Assembly: GCA_012960135.1 (NCBI GenBank)
Contig: DUBW01000059.1
Location: 1-64,000 of the forward strand
Source of the DNA: Methyloprofundus sp.
GTDB lineage: Bacteria; Pseudomonadota; Gammaproteobacteria; Methylococcales; Methylomonadaceae
Direction of reading: 5' to 3'
Length of the DNA stretch: 64,000 nucleotides
Shown: positions 1-11,000 of the stretch, piece after piece
How positions within the stretch are numbered: the stretch's first letter is position 1
Layout of the letters: each line of letters opens with the position of its first letter
Position numbers and translations under genes: made by a program
Notes under the pieces: model-generated
The model's input: only the letters and a program-made list of their open reading frames with translations
What the model was told of the DNA's origin: nothing
The model's database searches: none

Positions 1-147
1 AAAACAAAATTTAACACCTGAGAAATTGTTACATTCCGCTCTTGGTGATTTTCAATACTTAACGGTGACATAGCCTTGAAATTTGCCTGTTTGCCGATCC
101 CGATACTCGGATTGGTGCACATGCCAACAAATACCAGCTTGATTTTT

Positions 148-1431
148 TTACTCTTTAACATAGTGCCTTTTCTGACCAATCATATCGGGTGTTATCAGGA
201 CAACACCCTTCGGACTGACCAGAAAACGCTTTTCATCATCTGCCCGGTTTTCACCGATCACTGTTCCTTCAGGAATTTGACAGCCTTTTTCAATAATCGC
301 CTTTTTAATACGGCAATGTCTACCGATATTCACTTCCGGTAATAGTAACGAATCCGTCACGGTAGAATATGAATTAACCCGTACTTGTGAAAAAACTAGT
401 GAATGCCGGATCGTAGCACCGGAGATAACACAACCACCCGATACCATAGAGTCAATCGCCTCGCCTCTTCTATCATCATCATCAAAAACGAATTTAGCTG
501 GGGGCGCTTGTACCTGATGAGTCCAGATAGGCCAACTTTGATCATATAAATTTAGATCGGGTTTAACACCAATCAATTCCATATTGGCAGACCAGTAAGC
601 ATCTATAGTACCCACATCACGCCAGTAGCTTTGCTGGCCACTTTGCAAATCCAAAAATGGGTAAGCATTAACATTATGGGTTTCTATCACCGCTGGAATA
701 ATATCATGGCCAAAATCATGGGTAGACCCCTCTGTTTCAGCATCAATTAATAACTGATCAAATAAAAACTTAGTATTAAAAATATAAATCCCCATCGAAG
801 CTAAAGACCTGTCATCTTTACCTGGCATGGTTGGTGGATTATCTGGCTTTTCTACAAACGCTTTAACACGCCTGTTTTCATCGACGTGCATCACTCCAAA
901 TTCTTTGGCTTCTTCTATAGACACTTCCAGACAACCGATCGTCAAATCGGCTTTTTGTTCCACATGGTCGGCTAACATCGCGCCATAGTCCATTTTGTAA
1001 ATATGATCTCCGGCAAGAATTATAATATGATCAGGCGCGCGGACACGCAAAATGTCAATATTCTGATAAATAGCATCTGCCGTTCCTTGATACCAGGATT
1101 CATCACTTAAGCGCTGCTGTGCAGGCATGATATCGACATACTCGCCAAATTCACCACGCATAAACCCCCAGCCTTGTTGCAAGTGTCGAATCAGAGAGTC
1201 CGATTTATACTGGGTTAAGACCCCTATTTTACGTATACCTGAGTTGATACAATTGGATAAAGGAAAATCGATAATCCGGAACTTACCCCCAAACGGGACG
1301 GCAGGTTTAGCGCGCCAATCGGTCATATTCTTTAACCGAGACCCTCTCCCTCCTGCTAAGATCAATGCAATAGCATTACGTGTTAAATGACTAACAAACC
1401 GGTCGCGATGTTGTGGCTCTGAATTTGACAT
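148..1431 (-). CDS. glgC: Glucose-1-phosphate adenylyltransferase (ADP-glucose pyrophosphorylase)
   Basis: Makes ADP-glucose from glucose-1-phosphate and ATP, the committed step of bacterial glycogen synthesis in the cytoplasm. The 427-residue length is normal for GlgC. The N-terminal nucleotide-binding motif [11 protein letters not shown] is followed by [20 protein letters not shown], then the GDHIYKMDY segment. The C-terminal part has the hexapeptide-like beta-helix pattern ([20 protein letters not shown]) used for allosteric control in this family. It diverges from glgB with under 100 bases between the two starts, so one shared regulatory gap probably serves both arms of the glycogen cluster. 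No frameshift or missing key residue was seen. Confidence 0.96.
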   Translation of the reverse strand: MSNSEPQHRDRFVSHLTRNAIALILAGGRGSRLKNMTDWRAKPAVPFGGKFRIIDFPLSNCINSGIRKIGVLTQYKSDSLIRHLQQGWGFMRGEFGEYVDIMPAQQRLSDESWYQGTADAIYQNIDILRVRAPDHIIILAGDHIYKMDYGAMLADHVEQKADLTIGCLEVSIEEAKEFGVMHVDENRRVKAFVEKPDNPPTMPGKDDRSLASMGIYIFNTKFLFDQLLIDAETEGSTHDFGHDIIPAVIETHNVNAYPFLDLQSGQQSYWRDVGTIDAYWSANMELIGVKPDLNLYDQSWPIWTHQVQAPPAKFVFDDDDRRGEAIDSMVSGGCVISGATIRHSLVFSQVRVNSYSTVTDSLLLPEVNIGRHCRIKKAIIEKGCQIPEGTVIGENRADDEKRFLVSPKGVVLITPDMIGQKRHYVKE

Positions 1432-1528
1432 AGATATCCTCTTTATATTAAATAGGCTATTACTTTTGGTCTTTTATTTGTTACTATTATTTCATAAATA
1501 TGATTCTATCACATTGAGGCAATGCAAC

Positions 1529-3709
1529 ATGAACAAGCCAGCAAAAAAAATAAATCCGCTTGATTCTGATTTAATAAAAATAGCTGAAGCTAAGCATCAC
1601 GACCCTTTTTCGGTGTTAGGACGACATACAGATAAAGCCAAAACAACAATAACCGCCTATTTACCTAATGCTGAAACAGTCAGCATTGTCGGCCAGAAAG
1701 TGGCGATGCAACGCATTACTGGATCAGATTTCTTTCGAACCGATAATGTACCAAAAACACTAGAACGCTATTACCGCTTTGAGATTACCGATAAATCGGG
1801 GCACTATTACGAACAATATGACCCTTACTCTTTTGACACCCAATTACCTGAATTCGATCAGCATTTATTTGGCGAGGGCAGACACTGGCATATTTATAAA
1901 AAGTTAGGTGCTCATTTACATACAATTGAAGGCATCCAAGGTGTGTTATTTACAGTCTGGGCGCCCGCCGCTGGACGAGTGAGCGTAGTAACCGAATTTA
2001 ACAACTGGGACGGCCGATGCCACCCTATGCGTGTCTTAGGTAGCAGTGGTATCTGGGAACTATTTATTCCCGGATTAAACGCAGGCTGTTTATATAAATT
2101 TGAAATTCTTAACCGTGACAGCCAGCAAATTAATGTAAAAACTGACCCTTACGGCCAACAATTTGAATTTCGCCCACAAACTGCTTCACGCGTTGTTAAT
2201 GAAGAAGCCTACGCTTGGCAAGACAAAAAGTGGATCGACAAACGCCTTAAGCACGATTGGCTTTCTGAAGCCATGTCAATTTATGAAGTTCATCTGGGGT
2301 CATGGCGCCGCGATAACCAGGGGAACTTTTTGAGTTATCATGACCTGGCTCACCAATTAGTCGATTATGTGCACGATATGGGCTTTACCCATATAGAGTT
2401 ATTACCCATCACCGAACACCCACTGGACGCCTCCTGGGGTTACCAGGCCACAGGGTATTTCGCACCTTCAAGCCGTCATGGTAATGCCGATGATTTTCGC
2501 TATTTTGTTGATTATTGTCATCGTCATAATATCGGTGTCTTGCTTGACTGGGTGCCGGCACATTTCCCCAAAGATGACTTTGCCCTCGCCAAATTTGATG
2601 GCACTGCACTGTATGAGCACGAAGACCCGCGCAAAGGTGAGCACCGTGACTGGGGCACCTTAATTTATAATTACAGCCGCAATGAAGTAAAAAACTTCTT
2701 GTTATCTAGCGCTTATTTCTGGATAGAAGAATTCCATCTCGATGGCTTACGTGTCGATGCGGTAGCCTCCATGCTTTATCTGGATTATTCGCGAGAAGAA
2801 AATGACTGGTTGCCGAATATATATGGTGGTAATGAAAACCTGGAAGCTATCGATTTTTTACGTGAACTGAATACAGTCACACATGAGCAGCACCCCGGCA
2901 CCGTGGTGATTGCTGAAGAATCGACATCATGGCCACAAGTCACACGACCTACCTGGACCGGAGGCTTAGGCTTTTCCATGAAATGGAATATGGGCTGGAT
3001 GCACGATATGCTAGCTTATATGCAACAAGACCCAGTGCATCGCCAGCATCATCATGATCAACTGACATTCGGCATGCTGTATGCATTTACCGAAAATTTT
3101 GTTCTGCCTTTTTCACATGACGAGGTCGTGCACGGCAAAGGATCCATGCTAAGTAAAATGCCTGGTGATGAATGGCAAAAGTTTGCTAATTTACGCCTAC
3201 TGTATACCTTCATGTTCACTTACCCAGGTAAAAAATTGCTGTTTATGGGCTGTGAATTCGCGCAAGGTTCTGAATGGAATTTTAATCAGGCACTAGACTG
3301 GTATATTATGGATTACTCTTTTCACCGGGGTATGCACGCCCTGGTCAAAGATTTAAACCATCTGTATGTTCAGCACCCAGCTCTTTTTCAGCATGACTTT
3401 GACAATAAGGGTTTTGAATGGATTGACTGCCATGATGTAGAGCAATCAATTATCAGCTACTTGCGTAAAACCGAGAACGAAACCTTAGTGGTCATTTTAA
3501 ATTTCACGCCTGTGCCTCGTGAAAACTACCGTATTGGTGTGCCTGAGCCAGGGATATACATGGAAATATTTAATTCTGATTCACGGTATTATGCAGGCAG
3601 TAACTCAGGTAACAGTCAGGTGCAGTCTGAAGAAACACCGTGGATGGGTCAAAGCCAATCCATTAATATCACTATCCCGCCATTAGCAGGCATTGTATTT
3701 AAACTGTAG
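1529..3709 (+). CDS. glgB: 1,4-alpha-glucan branching enzyme
   Basis: Introduces alpha-1,6 branches into glycogen (GH13 family). From the ATG at 1529 the protein has 726 residues, the usual GlgB size. This start is preferred over an in-frame ATG at 1466 because GAGG sits nine bases upstream and the product then begins [15 protein letters not shown]. Order: N-terminal CBM48 domains, central GH13 barrel with the nucleophile region [16 protein letters not shown], the acid/base region VIAEES and the third carboxylate in [13 protein letters not shown], then a C-terminal beta domain. Its stop lies two bases before the glgA start, implying translational coupling. Confidence 0.96.
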   Translation: MNKPAKKINPLDSDLIKIAEAKHHDPFSVLGRHTDKAKTTITAYLPNAETVSIVGQKVAMQRITGSDFFRTDNVPKTLERYYRFEITDKSGHYYEQYDPYSFDTQLPEFDQHLFGEGRHWHIYKKLGAHLHTIEGIQGVLFTVWAPAAGRVSVVTEFNNWDGRCHPMRVLGSSGIWELFIPGLNAGCLYKFEILNRDSQQINVKTDPYGQQFEFRPQTASRVVNEEAYAWQDKKWIDKRLKHDWLSEAMSIYEVHLGSWRRDNQGNFLSYHDLAHQLVDYVHDMGFTHIELLPITEHPLDASWGYQATGYFAPSSRHGNADDFRYFVDYCHRHNIGVLLDWVPAHFPKDDFALAKFDGTALYEHEDPRKGEHRDWGTLIYNYSRNEVKNFLLSSAYFWIEEFHLDGLRVDAVASMLYLDYSREENDWLPNIYGGNENLEAIDFLRELNTVTHEQHPGTVVIAEESTSWPQVTRPTWTGGLGFSMKWNMGWMHDMLAYMQQDPVHRQHHHDQLTFGMLYAFTENFVLPFSHDEVVHGKGSMLSKMPGDEWQKFANLRLLYTFMFTYPGKKLLFMGCEFAQGSEWNFNQALDWYIMDYSFHRGMHALVKDLNHLYVQHPALFQHDFDNKGFEWIDCHDVEQSIISYLRKTENETLVVILNFTPVPRENYRIGVPEPGIYMEIFNSDSRYYAGSNSGNSQVQSEETPWMGQSQSINITIPPLAGIVFKL

Positions 3710-3711
3710 TC

Positions 3712-5145
3712 ATGAAAAAGATACTTTTTATTAGTAGTGAAGTGCACCCTCTCATTAAAACGGGAGGGCTCGCTGATGTGGCAGGAAGCCTGCCTATTGC
3801 CTTAGCCGAACTAGGGCAAGAAGTTCGTATCCTCATGCCTAAGTATCAGGCACTTAAACTTGAGCAAGAGGTAGAATATCGCTGCACTCTGCGGGTGAAT
3901 AATCGAGATGTCAATATTTTAGAAACTCGATTACCCGGGAGTGGTGTCATCGTATGGCTAGTCGATTGTCCTGAATATTTTGATACTCCTGGCAATCCTT
4001 ACACCGACGAATTTGGCAATGCCTGGGAGAATAGTGCAGCGCGTTTCTCTTTATTTTGCCGTATTGCAGTCGAGGTCTCGCAAAACCGCGCACACCTGGA
4101 CTGGAAAGCCGACATCGCACATTGCAATGACTGGCAAAGTGGTCTGGTTCCTGCCTTATTAACTTTAGAGCCTCATCGTCCGTCTACCGTATTTACAATA
4201 CATAATATGGCTTATCAAGGTTTGTTTCCTGAAGCAACCTACATCGAGCTGAATTTACCGGGGCAGTTATGGAACCCGGGGGCATTGGAGTTTCATGACT
4301 TACTTTCCTTTATCAAAGGAGGCATCGCCTGTGCCGACCACATAACAACAGTAAGTCCGACCTATGCATTAGAGATTCAGACCGCCGACTATGGTTATGG
4401 CCTGGAAGGTTTGTTACACCACCGCCACCATGAACTCAATGGTATTATCAACGGCATAGATGTAGAGGTGTGGAACCCTGAAACAGATCCTCGTATCGCG
4501 CAGAACTATGGCATAGATAGCCTGGCTAAAAAAGCAGGGAATAAGGCGGCATTACAACAGCATTTTTCACTTCCCGAAGAACCTGCCACACCTCTGATTG
4601 GTCTTATTGGTCGACTAGTTGATCAAAAGGGTATTGACCTAGTCATAGACTGTCTAGATGAACTAATCAATTATCCAGTACAATTTGTCTTATTAGGTTC
4701 TGGCGAAAAAGGCTTTGAGCACCGACTTAAAAATTTGAGCTACTTATATCCTGATAAAATCTCGGTATCGATTGGCTATAATGAAGATCTGGCACATATG
4801 ATAGAAGCCGGATCGGATATGTTCTTGATGCCGTCTCGTTTCGAGCCCTGCGGACTCAATCAACTGTACAGCCAGCGTTATGGAACGCTACCGATTGTTA
4901 GAAAAACTGGAGGATTGACAGATACTGTTGTCGATGCAATGCCTGATACAATCAAAGACAAAACAGCATCTGGTTTTGTCTTTGAGGAACCTACTGCTGG
5001 AGCAATGCTGGAAACAATCAAGCGAGCGATCCTGCTCTATACCAACAAAAGAAGCTGGCAGCAGATACAAAAAAATGCCATGCGTAAAGATTTTTCCTGG
5101 CAACAAAGTGCGCAGCAGTACCTGAATTTATATAATAGTTTGTAA
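3712..5145 (+). CDS. glgA: Glycogen synthase (ADP-glucose type)
   Basis: Transfers glucose from ADP-glucose to the growing alpha-1,4-glucan (GT5 family, GT-B fold). The 477 residues match bacterial GlgA. The N-terminal SSEVHPLIKTGGLADVAGSL motif contains the KTGGL substrate loop. The C-terminal half has IGRLVDQKGIDL and the SRFEPCGLNQLYSQRYG signature with the catalytic glutamate. It follows glgB by two bases, so glgB-glgA form an operon, divergent from glgC. No glycogen phosphorylase or phosphoglucomutase gene lies nearby. Confidence 0.96.
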   Translation: MKKILFISSEVHPLIKTGGLADVAGSLPIALAELGQEVRILMPKYQALKLEQEVEYRCTLRVNNRDVNILETRLPGSGVIVWLVDCPEYFDTPGNPYTDEFGNAWENSAARFSLFCRIAVEVSQNRAHLDWKADIAHCNDWQSGLVPALLTLEPHRPSTVFTIHNMAYQGLFPEATYIELNLPGQLWNPGALEFHDLLSFIKGGIACADHITTVSPTYALEIQTADYGYGLEGLLHHRHHELNGIINGIDVEVWNPETDPRIAQNYGIDSLAKKAGNKAALQQHFSLPEEPATPLIGLIGRLVDQKGIDLVIDCLDELINYPVQFVLLGSGEKGFEHRLKNLSYLYPDKISVSIGYNEDLAHMIEAGSDMFLMPSRFEPCGLNQLYSQRYGTLPIVRKTGGLTDTVVDAMPDTIKDKTASGFVFEEPTAGAMLETIKRAILLYTNKRSWQQIQKNAMRKDFSWQQSAQQYLNLYNSL

Positions 5146-5161
5146 TCAGTCACCCTATTTG

Positions 5162-5186
5162 CAGCGCGTCAACCAAAAATGCGCTG
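5162..5186. terminator. Weak hairpin after glgA
   Basis: CAGCGC at 5162-5167 pairs with GCGCTG at 5181-5186, seventeen bases after the glgA stop. The run TGTTTGG follows, so the U-tract is poor. Position suggests the end of the glgBA transcript, but the stem is short. Confidence 0.3.
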
Positions 5187-5202
5187 TGTTTGGCTATTAT
5201 TG

Positions 5203-5489
5203 TTAGTAGCCCCCGAATTGCACCAAGCTTTCTAAATAACTAGTGGCTAAATCATCCACCAACTTGTCGCGGATACGAATAGCATAAGCATTCAACTCAG
5301 CACAGACATCAATCATTTCTTGTTCGGCTGTCGCGTAAGCGCACTGTTCTCTTCATCCATTGTAAGTAACATCACCTCACTAACAACCGGATTTTCTCGC
5401 CTGAATATCTCTTCTGCATCAAACCTGAGTTGAGTAATTTTATATATCCCTAAGGGTTCCTTTCCGTCTTTACAACCGAAAAACAGTAA
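5203..5489 (-). pseudogene. Decayed small lipoprotein-like gene fragment
   Basis: Read on the minus strand, this stretch encodes a coherent but broken peptide. It begins LLFFGCKDGKEPLGIYK, which resembles the end of a signal peptide plus lipobox cysteine, and continues through EEIFRRENPVVSEVMLL. After a frameshift near 5340 it resumes with MIDVCAELNAYAIRIRDK and ends SYLESLVQFGGY at a TAA. A TAG directly precedes the LLFFGC part, so no start remains. I do not recognise the family. Protein-like composition across the shift suggests a recently inactivated gene. It fills most of the 426-base gap between glgA and thiD. No TPP riboswitch signature (CTGAGA) was found upstream of thiD. Confidence 0.45.
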
Positions 5490-5571
5490 CTAGCTAGTAA
5501 TTAATACGGACTTGTATAGAACTTTCTGGTTAAATAGCAATATCTTTTCTTTATGATAAATCAAATTAATT

Positions 5572-6366
5572 ATGGCACCAGCAACTAAACCGGTTGTCCT
5601 TTGTTTCTCAGGTCATGATCCTAGCGGAGGCGCTGGCATTCAGGCTGATATTGAAACCATCGTTAGCCATCAATGTCATGCTGCAAATATTATTACTGCT
5701 TTAACTGATCAAGATACCAGCAATGTCAAAAAAATGCGGCCTCAACCGGCTGCCGAAATTATTTCACAGGCGCGCACCATTCTAGAGGATTTACCTGTAA
5801 AAGCTATTAAAATTGGCTTAATAGGTCATGTAGAAACTGCAAGAGCAATCAGTACAATTTTAAGCGACCACCCTACATTACCAGTGATCTTAGACCCTGT
5901 TCTTGCGACTGGTGGCGGTACAGCACTAGCTAATGGTGCACTACTTGAGTCTATAATCGAATTACTACTACCTCGTACCACGATCCTTACACCCAACAGC
6001 ATAGAGGCACGTCAGTTGGCAAAGTCTGATGACCTGCAATTATCCGGCACAAAACTATTAGCATTAGGATGCAAATATGTATTGATTACCGGGACGCATG
6101 AGCACAGTAAAGCGGTTAGTAATCAACTATTCCATAAAGGTACTTGCATAGAAACTTACAACTGGGATAGATTGCCGCATAGTTATCATGGCTCTGGCTG
6201 TACTCTAGCAGCAAGTATTGCGGCATTGATGGCTTATGACTTAAAAGTTGAAACTTGCGTACAAGAAGCACAGGAATATACCTGGAATAGCTTACATGCC
6301 GCATATCGTCCTGGCAAAGGGCAACATATTCCTAATCGGCTGTTCTGGATGCAAGACCATGACTAA
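5572..6366 (+). CDS. thiD: Hydroxymethylpyrimidine/phosphomethylpyrimidine kinase
   Basis: Phosphorylates HMP and HMP-P to HMP-PP, the pyrimidine half of thiamine. The 264 residues fit the ribokinase-like ThiD family. The N-terminal motif CFSGHDPSGGAGIQADIET binds the pyrimidine. The C-terminal SYHGSGCTLAASIAALMAY carries the GxGD-like anion-hole region (here HGSGCT). The ATG start directly precedes APATKPVVLCFSG. thiE follows after 12 bases, so the two enzymes that make and use HMP-PP are cotranscribed. Confidence 0.93.
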   Translation: MAPATKPVVLCFSGHDPSGGAGIQADIETIVSHQCHAANIITALTDQDTSNVKKMRPQPAAEIISQARTILEDLPVKAIKIGLIGHVETARAISTILSDHPTLPVILDPVLATGGGTALANGALLESIIELLLPRTTILTPNSIEARQLAKSDDLQLSGTKLLALGCKYVLITGTHEHSKAVSNQLFHKGTCIETYNWDRLPHSYHGSGCTLAASIAALMAYDLKVETCVQEAQEYTWNSLHAAYRPGKGQHIPNRLFWMQDHD

Positions 6367-6378
6367 CTATTCTTAAGC

Positions 6379-6993
6379 ATGGATTTTCCTCAATCAGGCC
6401 TTTACGCCATCACTAAAACTGAAAACAAGACTGCAGAACAAATCATTATCGATGTCAGTGCAGCAATCAAGGCCGGCATACAAATATTACAATACCGAGA
6501 TAAACACCCAGTCGATGCAAACCATTTAGCGGGGGCGTTAAAAGAGCTCTGTCACGCAGCTAATATTCCGCTGATTATTAATGATAATATCGCCCTGGCT
6601 AAACAGATAGGCGCTGATGGCGTGCATATAGGGAAGGAAGATGGCTTGCTCAGCTATGCACGCGAACAATTAGGTCATCAGGCAATTGTAGGCGTTTCCT
6701 GCTATAACAGTGTGGAACTGGCATTACAGGCACAGCAGCACTCGGCTGATTATGTCGCCTTTGGGCGTTTTTTCCCTTCTAGATCTAAACCCTTGGCTGC
6801 TCCTGCACAACTATCGTGCTTACAACAAGCCAAAACCTGCATCAATATTCCTGTTGTAGCAATTGGCGGCATATTGCCCGAAAATGGCTCTGAATTACTC
6901 AATGCAGGCGCTGATCTATTGGCGGTTATTGACGGAATTTTTACAACAACACCCTACCAATCTACTCTGGCTTATCAGGCATTATTCAAATGA
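6379..6993 (+). CDS. thiE: Thiamine-phosphate synthase
   Basis: Joins HMP-PP and the thiazole phosphate to give thiamine phosphate. It is a TIM-barrel protein of 204 residues, typical for ThiE. Visible motifs are YRDKHP (the Q-Y-R-x-K substrate motif), IINDNIALAKQIGADGVHIG with the metal and pyrophosphate residues, and the C-terminal PVVAIGGI phosphate loop. The last codons overlap the start of the SoxX-like gene (ATGA overlap at 6990-6993), so downstream expression is probably translationally coupled. Confidence 0.94.
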   Translation: MDFPQSGLYAITKTENKTAEQIIIDVSAAIKAGIQILQYRDKHPVDANHLAGALKELCHAANIPLIINDNIALAKQIGADGVHIGKEDGLLSYAREQLGHQAIVGVSCYNSVELALQAQQHSADYVAFGRFFPSRSKPLAAPAQLSCLQQAKTCINIPVVAIGGILPENGSELLNAGADLLAVIDGIFTTTPYQSTLAYQALFK

Positions 6994-7340
6994 AAATACT
7001 TATATTGCTACTGTTCAGCTACTCTCTTGCTGCATGCACTACTGCACCAACGCAACAACGCCTGACAAAAGGTAAAAAAATAAGTTTTCAGCGCAGCAAG
7101 GGAAATTGCCTCGCCTGCCATATTATCGAAGAGGGTGAGGACCCAGGTAATATTGGCCCTGCCCTGGTTAATATGCGGCAAAAGTACCCAGACAAAGAAC
7201 AACTCAGAGCCATTATCTGGGATGCTAGCGCATTCAACGCACAATCCAGTATGCCTCCGTTTGGCAAGAATAAAATCCTCAGCCCTGAAGATCTGGATCT
7301 GGTGGTTGACTATATCTGGTCTATTCACGCACCAAATTAA
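6990..7340 (+). CDS. SoxX-like mono-haem c-type cytochrome lipoprotein
   Basis: Small exported cytochrome of 116 residues. It begins with a signal peptide ending in a lipobox (SYSLAAC), so it is predicted to be membrane-anchored in the periplasm. One haem site is present, CLACH, and the likely distal ligand is Met in SSMPPFGKN, followed by LSPEDLDLVVDYIWS. This pattern is that of the SoxX family, which pairs with SoxA in thiosulfate oxidation. No soxA, soxYZ or soxB is present in the window, so it may serve as a general electron carrier. It overlaps thiE by four bases. Haem type and fold are inferred from motif spacing; the Sox role is not shown. Confidence 0.75.
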   Translation: MKILILLLFSYSLAACTTAPTQQRLTKGKKISFQRSKGNCLACHIIEEGEDPGNIGPALVNMRQKYPDKEQLRAIIWDASAFNAQSSMPPFGKNKILSPEDLDLVVDYIWSIHAPN

Positions 7341-7354
7341 AACTAATCATATAA

Positions 7355-7439
7355 TGTAGAATGGGCTGAAGAATTAAACCCAACAAAAGACGAAACCAAC
7401 TTATTAATTCTGGATTTCGCAAGCTCAACCAAGCCTACA
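7355..7439. repeat. Degenerate copy of GTAGGTTGGAT-type palindromic element
   Basis: The 85-base stretch starts TGTAGAATGGGCTGA and ends AAGCTCAACCAAGCCTACA, giving imperfect inverted ends, with an internal pair AAACCCAAC / CTGGATTTCG. It resembles the cleaner element at 21316-21434. It lies 14 bases after the SoxX-like gene and could form a stem-loop at the end of that transcript. Confidence 0.45.
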
Positions 7440-7485
7440 CTGAATACTTCCTCAATCTCATTGGTTTTTCGATAGCTCATTATTA

Positions 7486-7508
7486 GCGGGCTAGAGCCAC
7501 GCTCTACA
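7486..7508. repeat. REP-like half-element (GCGGGCTARAGCC type)
   Basis: The sequence GCGGGCTAGAGCCACGCTCT followed by ACA matches one arm of the palindromic family found complete at 18810-18883 and 51137-51196. Only one arm is visible here. Confidence 0.6.
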
Positions 7509-7570
7509 TTTATGCAACTGCTAATTTTCAGTGCTCCTGAATTCGTATAATAAGTGCATAGTCTCTGTAT

Positions 7571-7891
7571 TTAAAAACGCTTGTTCTTGATCTCAAACCC
7601 AAATAGCGTATCAAGGCAGCACCATAGATTAGACGTCATCGACGGTGTGAAAGGGACAATAATAGATAAAAGAGTGTAAACGAACAAAGAAGCTCGTTCA
7701 CGGCCTAAATCAGTACCGGAAAAATGATTTTGGAGCAGGAGTAAAATATCACGAAAATAAATATGAATGGGATATTTTATTATTACAATCAATAGGTTAA
7801 GGTGCTTTATTAGACAGTAAAATATGACTAATTCAGCATTAACCTGTTGTTTTTGTAAGATAAAACAGAAAGTCTGATAAGAACAACACAC
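7571..7891 (-). pseudogene. Probable transposase N-terminal remnant
   Basis: A 106-codon open frame whose C-terminal half, DLGRERASLFVYTLLSII plus PFTPSMTSNLWCCL, resembles the N-terminal region of an IS-type transposase I associate with methylotroph genomes. The N-terminal half (MCCSYQTFCFILQKQQ) looks like unrelated upstream DNA read through. It stops at KNKRF, where the catalytic domain would be expected to start, and no DDE region follows. The rest of the 7341-8042 gap holds two repeats and nothing else I can identify. Family assignment is from memory and uncertain. Confidence 0.4.
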
Positions 7892-8042
7892 CTATGTTAG
7901 GTTCGGGTGATCTCCTATTGAATTAGTAGTTGCTGATGTTAGTATGCAATAAAAACTAGGAACCTTCAGTTAGAAAATGATATTAGTATTGATGTATCAC
8001 CATTACTATAGATTTCGTACTGAGCCTCCAATCAATTACGCC

Positions 8043-11000
8043 CTATTCCTTTTCCATATATCCAAAACCCCCACCGCCTGGTGTTTCAATGATTAAGCTG
8101 TCGCCTGACTGTATATTGATTTCTGCACAACCGGCTAATTTGATAACTTCGCCGTTAAAACGCTGCACTGTATTTTGGCCTGTACTACCCGCTAGCCCAC
8201 CCTGTAAACCGAAGCCAGGCCTTAAACGATGACTGGATAAAATGCTTACGGTCATGGGACTTAAAAATGTGATTTTCCGAATCACACCATTTCCACCGTG
8301 ATGTTTTCCTGCGCCACCACTATTTTTGCGTATGCAGAATTGATCCAGTATGACGGGAAAACGCCATTCCAATATTTCCGGATCGGTGATTCTAGAGTTA
8401 GTCATATGTGTATGCACGGCATCACAGCCGTCAAAATCAGCACTTGCACCAGCACCGCCACAAATGGTCTCATAATATTGATAGTCTTGATTACCAAAGC
8501 TCAGGTTATTCATGGTTCCCTGTGAACTGGCTAACACGCCTAATGCACCATACAGGCAATCGACGATGTATTGCGAGGTTTCCACATTACCTGCCACGAC
8601 GGCAGCCGGGTATTCGGGGCTCAACATTGAATGCTCTGGAATAATGATTTTTAAAGGCTGCAGACAGCCAGCATTTAACGGTATATCATCTTTAACCAAG
8701 GTACGAAAGACATATAAGACTGCGGCTTTGCAAACGGCGGCTGGCGCATTAAAGTTACCAGGTAATTGCGTACTCGTCCCGCTAAAATCGATTATTGCCG
8801 TTCTTTGTTGTTGATCAATAGCTATAGACACGACTATTTTTGCGCCGCTATCCATTATTGTTTCAAAGCTACCATTTTCTAATGTGGTCAATATCAGGCG
8901 CACCGATTCCGCAGCGTTATTTTGCACATGCTGCATATAGCTAAGTACTGTTGCCAACGAGTAATGTGCAACCATCTTGTCCAGCTCTAGTTGGCCTTTA
9001 TTATTTGCCGCTATTTGAGCTTGTAAGTCAGCAATATTCTGCTCTACGTTACGCGCTGGATAGTCGCTGTCAGTTAACCACTCACGCACTTTCTGCTCCA
9101 GAAATTCTCCTTTGCTGACGATTTTCATGCCCGCACTCAGTAGCCCTTCTTCAGTGATACTCAGGCTATTTGCAGGCATGGAGCCTGGACTAATCCCGCC
9201 GACATCTGCATGATGCCCTCTTGACGCGACAAAGAACAATAATTGCTGCTGATCAAAAACAGCAGTGACAACGGTAATATCAGGCAAGTGCGTACCTCCA
9301 TGATAGGGTGAATTTAGCAAATACACGTCGCCGGGTTCAATTTTAATAGCCTGGTTGTTCACTAGAGATAAAACACTTTCACCCATAGACCCTAGGTGCA
9401 CTGGAATATGCGGTGCATTGGCAATCAGTTCACCTTGAGCATTAAACAAGGCGCAGGAAAAATCCAGGCGCTCTTTGATATTGACCGAGTAAGCAGTATT
9501 TTGCAGTACAAAGCCCATTTGCTCAGCAATCGACATAAATAGCTTGTTAAAAATTTCTAACATCACCGGATCCACCGAAGTACCGATAGCTAGCTGCCTT
9601 TTTACTGGACACAAACGGGTTAAGATCAGGTTTCCCTGCTCACTCACTTGTGCCTGCCAGTCCGGTTCAATAACCGTAGTTGCGGTAGCTTCTATAATAA
9701 TCGCGGTACCCTTAACAACCTGCCCCATCGCAAGTTCAGAACGTTGATACACAGGTGTTTCGTGATAAGCATTATTACTGAACATCTGCGTCTGCATAAA
9801 AGCGATGGCATTTTTCTGTTGTAACTTATGCTGCACATGCGCGGGTTGCTCCAGAGTTGCATTTTTAGCAATGACTTCCAGGCTTAGGGACTCAATAATT
9901 AGTGGTTTATCTTGATAAACAAATCCAAACTGCTTGCGATAGGCTTGTTCAAATGCGCTCAACATGGCTGGCTTATCGACAAAAGCGACCACTAACGCAG
10001 TATCTGTCCCCAAATATCGTAGATGCACCGTAGCCACAAACTGTAAAGATTGTTGCTTAGGCGATTGCGTGTACATATCTGTTTTCCCTTGTTGTTGCAA
10101 CTCTGCAAACAAATCTTGCAACTGGGTATAGCTCAGCTTATCGAAAGGCAGCTCCAGAGCCTTATCTTTTAATAGTCTGAAATCAGCAAGCCCCATTCCA
10201 TAAGCCGATAGAACCCCGGCAAATCGATGCAGCATCACGCGTTGCATGCCTAGTCGATCAGCCACTTTACAGGCGTGCTGTCCACCTGCCGCACCGTAAC
10301 AACACAAGGTATATTCAGCAACGTTATAGCCTTGTCGTAACGAAATCTTCTTTATCGCATTGGCCATATTTTCAATAGCGATACTGATAAAGCCTTCCGC
10401 GATCTGCTGGGGACTTTTCTGCTCACCCGTGGCACCTTGTATCTGGACTGACAATTCAGCAAACAACTGTTCTACTTTAGCTCTATCTAATGATAAATTA
10501 GCATGTTCGCCAAATACAGTGGGGAATACGGGTAATTTCCCTAGCATCAAATTTGCATCGGTGATCGTTAAAGGCCCACCTTTTCGATAACTGGCAGGCC
10601 CTGGATTGGCACCGGCAGAATCAGGACCAACCCGGTAACGCATGCCATCAAAAAATAACATCGATCCACCGCCTGCCGCTACGGTATGAATATTCATCAT
10701 CGGCACACGCATTCGTACTCCAGCAACTTCGGTTTCAAAGCTACGCTCTAATTCACCAGCATAGTGTGCAACATCAGTCGAGGTGCCGCCCATATCAAAA
10801 GCAATGATTTTATTAAAGCCTGCCTGTTCTGCTGTAGCTATCGCGCCGACTATTCCTCCGGCAGGTCCGGATAAAATACTGTCCTTACCTTGAAAACTAT
10901 TGGCATCAGTTAATCCACCATTGGATTGCATAAATAATAACTGAGGTTTATTGCTAGACTTCTGTACATACTGCTGCAAGCCCTGACTCACCTGTGCTAC

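Noticed and set aside
1-147. Possible end of a minus-strand gene left of glgC (YRDRQTGKFQGYVTVKY then stop)
   Set aside because: Only a short peptide is visible and no start lies within reach; too little to support a feature.
1466-1528. Earlier start for glgB
   Set aside because: The extra 21 residues ([14 protein letters not shown]...) are unlike the family, and a GAGG site favours 1529.
5490-5571. TPP riboswitch before thiD
   Set aside because: The short leader has no CTGAGA motif and no matching helices.
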